Positions 40,104 through 45,496 of a stretch of 45,496 nucleotides of DNA are shown piece after piece (position 1 is the stretch's first letter; each line of letters starts with the position of its first letter). The notes beneath the pieces are model-generated. The model was given only the letters and a program-made list of their open reading frames with translations. It did not search any database and had not been told where the DNA came from. This stretch comes from JBNKEI01 sp050288705 (GTDB lineage: Bacteria > Myxococcota > Myxococcia > Myxococcales > UBA5297), in contig JBNKEI010000012.1 of the NCBI GenBank assembly GCA_050288705.1, forward strand, positions 1-45,496, in the 5' to 3' direction. Made by a program: the position numbers and the translations under genes.

Positions 40104-42078
40104 AAAACGAGCGTTCGGGTTTTGGTGGGGATTTTGGAAGAATGGAAGCAACATCCATGATTTCTAGAACCGATTGGGGAAGATCATCGAGAAAACGTGA
40201 AGGCGTTCTCGGAAGCATACGACCACGCTTCATTCGCTGCGCAGCCCTAGTAATATATAGACGTTGGCGAGCTCGAGTTATGCCTACGTAAGCAAGACGA
40301 CGTTCCTCAGGTATGTTAGGAGCCTCACCTTGCATGCCCGCATGAGGCAAAAGCTCTTCTTCAGCTCCACATAAAAAAACCACCGGCCATTCTAACCCTT
40401 TGGCGGCATGAAGTGTAGTAAGGGTGACTGAGCTTGGACCAGCGCCGCTATCTTCTTCCCGCGAGTCGAGAGCAATTCTTCTAAGCCAGGAATCCAGCGA
40501 AGAACGATTATCTCGCTGAAGATAGCGAGTCATGGAGTCCAGGAATGCATCAATCGCTGCGACTCGCCGAGCGCCCGCAGAAGCGCTTTTAACTGATTGT
40601 TGAGCGAGTTCGCGAAAACCTACCTCTTGAACTAAGTCTCTGGCAACTTGGTGCGCAGGCTCTGATTCGAATCGTAAGCGGTAACGCTTGATCAGTGCCA
40701 AAAACAGCGAAAGCCGGTGAGCAGCTCCTGCGGGAAGCTCTGCGAACTCTTCCGCACGATTTATGGCTTCTTCGATGGAAATTCTCATTCGGCGAGCGCA
40801 GGTCCCCAGTCGGTCCATGGTGATGTCACCAATTCCTCGTGGAGGCACGTTAACAATGCGCAACAGCGAAATTTCGTCTTGGCTGTGATTGCAAACTCGC
40901 AAGTAAGCAATGATGTCTTTGATTTCTCGACGATCAAAAAACTCTTGTCCCCCTACCATGTCGTAAGGAATGTTTTCTTCTCTTAGGGCTTCTTCTATTG
41001 CTCTGGCCTGAAGATTGGTGCGATACAAAACGGCGATTTCCTGTGGTTCCCATTTTTCTGCAATGAGGCGAGCAATCTCTTGGGCTATGAATCGGCCTTC
41101 TTCATCTTCGTCGGGACAAACTACCAGTTTTACTCGCTCGCCAGACCCAATACCGGTCCAAAGTTGTTTTGATTTACGGGCTGCATTTTTGGCAATTACT
41201 GCATTTGCCGCTTTCAAAATGAAACCAGTCGAACGGTAGTTTTGTTCCAGGCGCACTTCTTTGGCGTTGGGAAAATGGCGTTCAAAGGAGAGAATATTTT
41301 CCACCTCGGCTCCTCGCCAACTGTAGATAGACTGGTCGTCATCTCCTACTGCACAGACATTTTTGGACTCACCAGCAAGCAGTGTAAGCAGCTCAAGTTG
41401 CGATCGATTGGTATCTTGGTACTCGTCCACCAGCAAGTATCGATACTGATTGTGAAGTTTGTTGCGCACATCCGCATTTTCTCGCATCAACCGAATAGGA
41501 AGCACAATGAGATCGTCAAAATCGACTACCCCTTGGGCTTTTAGCGCCAACTCGTAACGAGGAAAAATTGCCGCGGTAATCAGGTCGTAGTCATCCCCCT
41601 TCCCCTCGGGCTGAGGCTGAGGAACAATTCCCGCACACTTGGCTTTGCTAATAAGAGCGAGCACTCGTCGGGCATCAAACTGGCTGTGATCAATTTTTAC
41701 TTCCTGCATAACGCGTTTGACAAAAGCCAATTGGTCCGCGGAATCAGCAATAGCAAAACGCTTAGGGTACCCCAAGTAGGAGATATAGCGACGCAGAACC
41801 TCACAACCAAAGGCATGAAAAGTTGCTACGGTAAGCTGCTTTGCATAGGATGCTCCAACCAGTACGGCTACTCGCTCTTTCATTTCGCTGGCAGCCTTGT
41901 TAGTGAAAGTAACTGCCAGAATGTTATTAGGGAAAATACCCTGCTGAATCATGTAGGCTATACGGTGAACAATCACTCGAGTCTTGCCACTGCCTGCACC
42001 TGCCAAAACCAATAAAGGACCGTCAAGTGTTCTTACAGCTTCGGCCTGGGGAGAATTCAACTGGGATAGATCAGCCAT
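40033..42078 (-). CDS. ATP-dependent DNA helicase, UvrD/Rep family
   Basis: 681 aa, SF1A 3'-5' helicase, close to E. coli Rep (673 aa) in length and sequence. Motifs: Q-motif LNSPQAEAV, I AGAGSGKTR (about 28-36), Ia TFTNKAASEMKER, II LLVDEYQDTN, III GDDDQSIYSWRGA, IV LEQNYRSTG, V TLTTLHAAKGLEWPVVFLCG and VI RRLAYVGITRARQRL. All catalytic residues are present. It works in replication restart or repair. The ATG at 42078 was chosen over a TTG six bases earlier. The C-terminus is basic and low in structure (SGGSGSC). It overlaps the receiver gene by 71 bases tail to tail. Confidence 0.96.
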   Translation of the reverse strand: MADLSQLNSPQAEAVRTLDGPLLVLAGAGSGKTRVIVHRIAYMIQQGIFPNNILAVTFTNKAASEMKERVAVLVGASYAKQLTVATFHAFGCEVLRRYISYLGYPKRFAIADSADQLAFVKRVMQEVKIDHSQFDARRVLALISKAKCAGIVPQPQPEGKGDDYDLITAAIFPRYELALKAQGVVDFDDLIVLPIRLMRENADVRNKLHNQYRYLLVDEYQDTNRSQLELLTLLAGESKNVCAVGDDDQSIYSWRGAEVENILSFERHFPNAKEVRLEQNYRSTGFILKAANAVIAKNAARKSKQLWTGIGSGERVKLVVCPDEDEEGRFIAQEIARLIAEKWEPQEIAVLYRTNLQARAIEEALREENIPYDMVGGQEFFDRREIKDIIAYLRVCNHSQDEISLLRIVNVPPRGIGDITMDRLGTCARRMRISIEEAINRAEEFAELPAGAAHRLSLFLALIKRYRLRFESEPAHQVARDLVQEVGFRELAQQSVKSASAGARRVAAIDAFLDSMTRYLQRDNRSSLDSWLRRIALDSREEDSGAGPSSVTLTTLHAAKGLEWPVVFLCGAEEELLPHAGMQGEAPNIPEERRLAYVGITRARQRLYITRAAQRMKRGRMLPRTPSRFLDDLPQSVLEIMDVASILPKSPPKPERSFFSSLREQLRTQPGKDRSGGSGSC

Positions 42079-42209
42079 GGCCAAAGTCTTTACCAGGAAG
42101 GAAGACGCGCGAAAAGATCGTTCAGCATTGTCAGCAACCAGTCATCGAGTGTAAGCTTTTATATGAGCCATTCATACATTTCTGTTTTCGCGAGCATGAG
42201 GAGCTTTTA

Positions 42210-42659
42210 GTGTCAGATGATTTGTTTTATTCCAAAAAGTCTTTTGTGCAGGAATACAACCGCCTTCTTCAGCAATATCAGGGCAATGCTTGCAATTCTG
42301 GTAGTTACGCCTGCCAGGAATGCCAGCAATGTTCAGGCTGTATGTTTTGCCAGAAATGCCATTCCTGCCGTCAATGCACCCATTGTTCGGGATGCAATGA
42401 GTGTGTGAGTTGCACTCACTGCCTCTTGTGCGCGCACTGTAGCAACTGCGCCTACTGCGTAAAAAGCGAGAAATGCTCGCGCAGTAATTACGTATTCCTT
42501 TCGCGTGATCTTGCTGACTGCAATTATTGCCTGGGCTGCGTAGGCCTATCAAAAAAAGACTTTCATATTCTGAACCGCCCGTTTTCCAGGTCTGAATACT
42601 TCAAGAGGTTGCCCGTATTAATTCGAGAATTGGAATTGCCTACTCATTCCCGGAAATGA
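42210..42659 (+). CDS. Cysteine-ladder protein (Cys at every third residue)
   Basis: 149 aa from a GTG at 42210 with GAGGAG six bases upstream. Residues 35 to 83 have Cys at every third position without a break (17 Cys; CQECQQCSGCMFCQKC and on), after which come two more clusters (KCSRS; DCNYCLGCVGLSKKDFHILN). The C-terminus GLSKKDFHILNRPFSRSEYF is the most family-like part. I recall similar Cys-rich proteins in myxobacterial genomes, often mislabelled CaiB/BaiF, without a known function. Metal binding or a disulfide/beta-helix is plausible. The frame stays open and protein-like upstream to 42027, where another GTG has an AAAGGA site, so the real protein may be longer. No signal peptide. Confidence 0.72.
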   Translation: MSDDLFYSKKSFVQEYNRLLQQYQGNACNSGSYACQECQQCSGCMFCQKCHSCRQCTHCSGCNECVSCTHCLLCAHCSNCAYCVKSEKCSRSNYVFLSRDLADCNYCLGCVGLSKKDFHILNRPFSRSEYFKRLPVLIRELELPTHSRK

Positions 42660-42691
42660 TTTTAATAATCCACCCCTTAAACCCTGCCATA

Positions 42692-43033
42692 CTACATGGC
42701 AACCTGTCGGAACCGATCGCTAGGCGATCCTTCCATTGCATTCATGCCAGTAGCTATAGCCAGCACTTTGGAATTGCCCAAGCGAACAATTGCATCTTTG
42801 ATAGTTTTAACAGGCATGCGAGCAGCACTAGCTGCAGAGTTGGCGGCTTTCAAAACACGATCAGCAAGCGCTTGATCAAGAGATACTACCTCTAATATTT
42901 CGCCAATATGAACGTCGGAACGGGCTACCAACGCAGCTAGACGTTCCGCACTATGCGCCTTAGCAGCAGATACTTCCTTAACACCTTCAAGCTCTGGCTG
43001 TAGATTTTGATGTTTTGTACGGAAACCGAGCAT
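42692..43033 (-). CDS. Short HDOD-domain protein (N-terminal half only)
   Basis: 113 aa. Residues about 28-100 match the first part of the HDOD domain: LAALVARSDVHIGEILEVVS, LDQALADRVLKAANSA, KTIKDAIVRLGNSKVLAIAT. HDOD proteins are signalling or output proteins of unknown chemistry. A full HDOD is about 200 residues; here it stops after the second conserved block with EGSPSDRFRQVAM. GAGGTG seven bases before the ATG supports the start at 43033. Convergent with the Cys-ladder gene, 32 bases apart, so there is no room for the missing half: a real short form or a truncation. Confidence 0.75.
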   Translation of the reverse strand: MLGFRTKHQNLQPELEGVKEVSAAKAHSAERLAALVARSDVHIGEILEVVSLDQALADRVLKAANSAASAARMPVKTIKDAIVRLGNSKVLAIATGMNAMEGSPSDRFRQVAM

Positions 43034-43534
43034 AAAGCCGCACCTCAAGCGCTACGAAAAACTGATCGCAGGCGCTTTCGCATATGTGTTTCAGTCAGAC
43101 TCGACTTTTGCAGCCCATACATGGCTGGTGAACGCACCGCAGCCAGTCGAGTAACTAATCTAGCTATCTAACTTTTTTCAACCTTCTGGTTATTCTTTCG
43201 GCGCGTTTCCGGTACTTGATAAGGGAACTGGGCTTCGATGTGACGCCACAAAGACGTACGCTCGCAACACCTCAATTAATGCATCTAATGCGCCAGTGAG
43301 AAGCATGAAATATTCTCATATATTTTCAACTCCAATAATTCTCTAGCATACTCGGCTTTTTTCATAAAACCGTTAGCATATCGGATCCTCGGTGACGACA
43401 AATTCCTTCTTTCAAAGAAGGGAGCTTGTTTTCCAAGCACTGATCGAGCCGTTTTTCAGAAAATTTTCTGCCTCAAATAATTGCTTGGTATTATGCTGGG
43501 CGCGAAGCAAGACTTTTATTTAGGAATCGGCAAT
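43034..43534. other. Intergenic region, 501 bases
   Basis: Lies between divergent genes. No convincing coding frame; an earlier in-frame start for the next gene at 43481 lacks a good ribosome site. A perfect inverted repeat is at 43405-43421, and a second short stem, GCTTG/CAAGC, follows at about 43424-43438. No tRNA or known RNA is recognised. Confidence 0.5.
43405..43421. repeat. 17-base palindrome
   Basis: CCTTCTTT-C-AAAGAAGG, eight perfect arms around one base. It lies about 114 bases upstream of the DUF1566 lipoprotein start and could be an operator or part of a terminator. Confidence 0.5.
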
Positions 43535-44314
43535 ATGAAAAGATCTACTTTGCTTGTGGCGCTAGTTCTATTGATGTTTCCCGGATGCAGTTTATTACTC
43601 GATTTTGGCGACTCCCCCGAATCCCAAGAACAAGAGACGAATGGCGACCCACCCGAATCTCAAGAACAAAAGCCGGGTGAAACGAACGGTTCGCCGTGCA
43701 CCAAGGAGACCGATAGCGAGTTTTGTGACCGCCAAGGCAAGAAATGTGGGGCTTTTTCGGGGATAGATAACTGTGGTGAATCGCGTGTTGTGGAATGTGG
43801 TTCTTGCTGTTTTCGACAAACCTGTGATGGCAACGCCTGCATTCAGCCTTCGCCAACTGAATGGGTCGACTGGGATATTCCCCGGTCTAAATATGATTTT
43901 GGATTCAAAAATAATGATATAGTTTTCGATCGACAGACTTGTCTTATGTGGCAGCGCAATCTAGACCCACAACCAGATAGCCCTCAGAATGCACTAAAAA
44001 TGACCTTTGAAGATGCCAGTAAATATTGCGAAAACTTGGTACGCGGAGGATATGACGATTGGCGTTTACCTACTGTCACCGAGCTTAAATCTATTCTTGA
44101 TAGATCACAGGCGCGAGCGGTTAATAAGTCTTACTTTTTTGATTCTATCAATGCGATAGAACCAGATCCCGAATATCCAGACTATTCCATAAGCCGTTTC
44201 TGGGCTTCAACGCCATACCATGATCTCGGAGAAGCCTGGACTGTTTGCCATTTGGTTGGACAAAATTTTAGTTTTCCAAAAACGGAAAAGTACTTTGTCC
44301 GCTGCGTACGCTAG
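43535..44314 (+). CDS. DUF1566 (Lcl C-terminal) domain lipoprotein
   Basis: 259 aa. Lipoprotein signal MKRSTLLVALVLLMFPGC with lipobox FPGC (Cys18). Residues about 25-50 have a short duplicated segment (PESQEQETNG and PESQEQKPGETNG). A Cys-rich region follows (55-105, ten Cys, GSCCFRQTCDGNACIQP), then the DUF1566/Lcl_C domain: IVFDRQTCLMWQRNLDPQPD, YDDWRLPTVTELKSILDRSQ, FWASTPYHDLGEAWTVCHL and the terminal YFVRCVR. This domain is a formylglycine-generating-enzyme-like/C-type-lectin-like fold found in surface proteins; no catalytic site is seen. The ATG at 43535 has AGGA upstream. Same strand as, and 24 bases before, a second DUF1566 protein. Confidence 0.87.
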   Translation: MKRSTLLVALVLLMFPGCSLLLDFGDSPESQEQETNGDPPESQEQKPGETNGSPCTKETDSEFCDRQGKKCGAFSGIDNCGESRVVECGSCCFRQTCDGNACIQPSPTEWVDWDIPRSKYDFGFKNNDIVFDRQTCLMWQRNLDPQPDSPQNALKMTFEDASKYCENLVRGGYDDWRLPTVTELKSILDRSQARAVNKSYFFDSINAIEPDPEYPDYSISRFWASTPYHDLGEAWTVCHLVGQNFSFPKTEKYFVRCVR

Positions 44315-44338
44315 TCATCAAAAAACGAGGTTATAATT

Positions 44339-44788
44339 GTGACCAAGATACGTTTAATCTGTTCTGCTGCCTTGTTTATCTTCCCGATTCATGTTCTTGC
44401 CATGCCTTCCTCTTCCTCCTCCGGCCGATTTACCATTAGCTCTAGCGGTAATGAGATAACAGATAAGCGGACCCACTTGATCTGGCAGGCCAATATTGAA
44501 AACGAAACTATGATATGGAGTAATTCATCTACACACTGCATTAACCTTGGAAATGGTTGGCGTCTTCCTAGCATTGAAGAGCTTGAAACTCTTGTCGATT
44601 TCCGCAACAACCATCCAGCGCTAGACACAACCGTGTTTGATAACCCGCCCTCGTACAAATTCTGGACCTCGACAACCTATACTAATGACGAAAACGACGC
44701 TTGGATGATCGATTTTAGTGACGGAACGAGTTCTACCGAAGAAAAAGAAGAACATTCCTTTCTGGTTCGCTGTGTAAAAAAGGAATGA
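44339..44788 (+). CDS. Small secreted DUF1566-domain protein
   Basis: 149 aa. GTG start with GAGG eight bases upstream. A signal peptide (MTKIRLICSAALFIFPIHVL, cleaved near AMPS) and a Ser-rich linker lead into a single DUF1566 domain: NEITDKRTHLIWQANIENET, CINLGNGWRLPSIEELETLV, FWTSTTYTNDENDAWMIDFS and SFLVRCVKKE. Soluble in the periplasm or exported, unlike the lipoprotein upstream. The two genes share the domain but differ much in sequence, suggesting an old duplication and a common surface role, such as binding. Confidence 0.85.
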   Translation: MTKIRLICSAALFIFPIHVLAMPSSSSSGRFTISSSGNEITDKRTHLIWQANIENETMIWSNSSTHCINLGNGWRLPSIEELETLVDFRNNHPALDTTVFDNPPSYKFWTSTTYTNDENDAWMIDFSDGTSSTEEKEEHSFLVRCVKKE

Positions 44789-45193
44789 CCATTCTCTGCC
44801 TAGTTTCCCGCCCGAGTTAATGAAATAACGAATAGTGGATTAGTTTGAGGCAAACTACCGTTCCGGTAAACGTGCCTGGGGTTCCCCACAAGAAGTAATA
44901 GCATGGGGCTGGGCGTGTTAGTTCTTTAGTAACAAATTGAGTCCGCTATGCCAGCTTGTACGGCATACCAAGCAACCAAACATTGAAGATCAGGTTTCGC
45001 AGCACCGTCCTCTCAGGCGAAGACATTAGGTGGCTGCAAGGTGAAATCGATGCGGGCGGTTATTTAATAGAAATCACGAGACGAGCTTGTAACAAGTTTA
45101 ATGGTTCCCACGAAAATGAACTCTGATGCATAGGCACACCTCCACCTCACCGTCCTTAGCGGGCGGGAATGTCCCTCGCATCGGATCCGCTGG
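44789..45193. other. Region with a transposon-related fragment between the DUF1566 genes and IS110
   Basis: About 405 bases without an intact gene. It contains the DUF4338-like fragment (44983-45126) and then about 67 bases of IS110 flank. No IS110 boundary is obvious, as these elements usually lack terminal inverted repeats. Confidence 0.5.
44983..45126 (+). pseudogene. Fragment of a DUF4338/DruA-like N-terminal region
   Basis: A TTG-initiated 47-residue frame reads KIRFRSTVLSGEDIRWLQGE then IDAGGYLIEITRRACNKFNG and stops. This resembles the N-terminus of DUF4338 (DruA-like) proteins found with transposases or in defence loci. The remaining 200 or more residues are absent, so it is a remnant. 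The family match is from memory of the motif and is tentative. Confidence 0.4.
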
Positions 45194-45496
45194 CTAGGCG
45201 GGGGCAACCATCGGCTGCGAGCCGGACGCGGCATCTACCGATATAGTGGCATCCTTGAGCTTGATGGATACCTGGTAGCCGAGATTACATAGCACCTGCA
45301 CAGCTCTGTTGCGCCGACGTACCTCCGTTTCTGGTTTGAGGCGATTGGCCTTCGCGTCGTCGTACGGAACCCCTTGGACGAGAAGATGGTAACCAGTCGC
45401 CAGGATCTGGTGCGCTGTTGCTAGCGCTGCCTTCTTGCCACCAATTCGGACTTGGAGTTTTCTGAACCGAGCCCCGACGTGTGTTTCGGTCTTGCG
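45194..45496 (-). mobile_element. IS110-family transposase, C-terminal part (cut by window end)
   Basis: The last 100 residues of an IS110/IS116/IS902-type transposase, minus strand, stop codon at 45194. Typical segments are FRKLQVRIGGKKAALATAHQ, GYHLLVQGVPYDD, KPETEVRRRNRAVQVLCNLG and the end QVSIKLKDATISVDAASGSQ. These belong to the C-terminal region that follows the transposase_20 domain; the RuvC-like DEDD catalytic domain lies outside the window. GC content is visibly higher than in the host genes, consistent with recent arrival. Whether the element is intact cannot be seen here. Confidence 0.85.

Noticed and set aside
42077..42154. Short frame MAKVFTRKEDAR and on, resembling the start of RNHCP zinc proteins
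   Set aside because: The likeness ends after about ten residues and no RNHCP cysteine motif follows; kept only as a possible alternative start for the Cys-ladder gene.
42172..42552. A 126-residue open frame on the minus strand opposite the Cys-ladder gene
   Set aside because: It mirrors the TGC/TGT-rich coding strand; no ribosome site and no family-like sequence.

Overview
The window looks like ordinary chromosome from a Gram-negative bacterium of the Myxococcota or a close deltaproteobacterial lineage. The signs are: a thrombospondin type 3 repeat protein with a MYXO-CTERM-like tail; an ECF sigma factor, FecR-like protein and beta-barrel module; protein kinases with the SPE(N/H) catalytic-loop style common in myxobacteria; an ExbB-ExbD-ExbD trio; a TIGR04552-like protein; a Mla lipid-transport operon; and many lipoproteins. 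Base composition by eye is near 50% GC, low for cultured myxobacteria, so an uncultured branch is likely. Nothing here is a prophage, CRISPR array, rRNA or tRNA.

Layout. 1-284 is a broken IS5-family transposase end. 293-4575 (minus) is a degenerate GGDEF protein followed by a YbhGFS-type exporter (HlyD-like lipoprotein, ATPase, permease). 4714-6491 (plus) holds a family 2 glycosyltransferase and mreB. Then, all on minus, come a cold shock protein, DAHP synthase behind a terminator/attenuator hairpin, a TPR protein, a coiled-coil membrane protein, a beta-barrel, the FecR-like protein, the sigma factor, and the TSP3 surface protein. 14712-18224 (minus) encodes a Rieske/cytochrome b complex with a seven-haem cytochrome c and a Tat-exported gluconate-dehydrogenase-subunit-3-like protein. 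18243-22087 holds an atypical SDR, a LEA-type lipoprotein, a DJ-1 protein and an 8-oxoguanine deaminase. 22172-26952 (minus) has an orphan sugar-binding protein and mlaEFD plus a small conserved protein. 27061-30756 has a RelA/SpoT-like protein and a GH57/DUF3536 protein.

The right third, 31101-43033, is the most unusual part. After the ExbB/ExbD motor come a protein kinase with an N-terminal winged-helix-like region and an HRD-to-HCN change, a Crp/Fnr regulator, a sigma54 activator, and a histidine kinase that has lost its ATP-binding motifs. Divergent from the histidine kinase is a strongly degenerate pseudokinase ending in a ribbon-helix-helix-like domain, followed at once by a single-domain response regulator. 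Then come a Rep/UvrD helicase, a protein with cysteine at every third residue over 49 residues, and a half-length HDOD protein. Several of these signalling proteins keep their folds but lack catalytic residues, which suggests scaffold, sensor or DNA-binding roles.

The window closes with two DUF1566 proteins, a DUF4338-like fragment and an IS110-family transposase end. Both window ends therefore lie in mobile-element sequence. Functions are inferred from motifs read by eye; no database search was possible.
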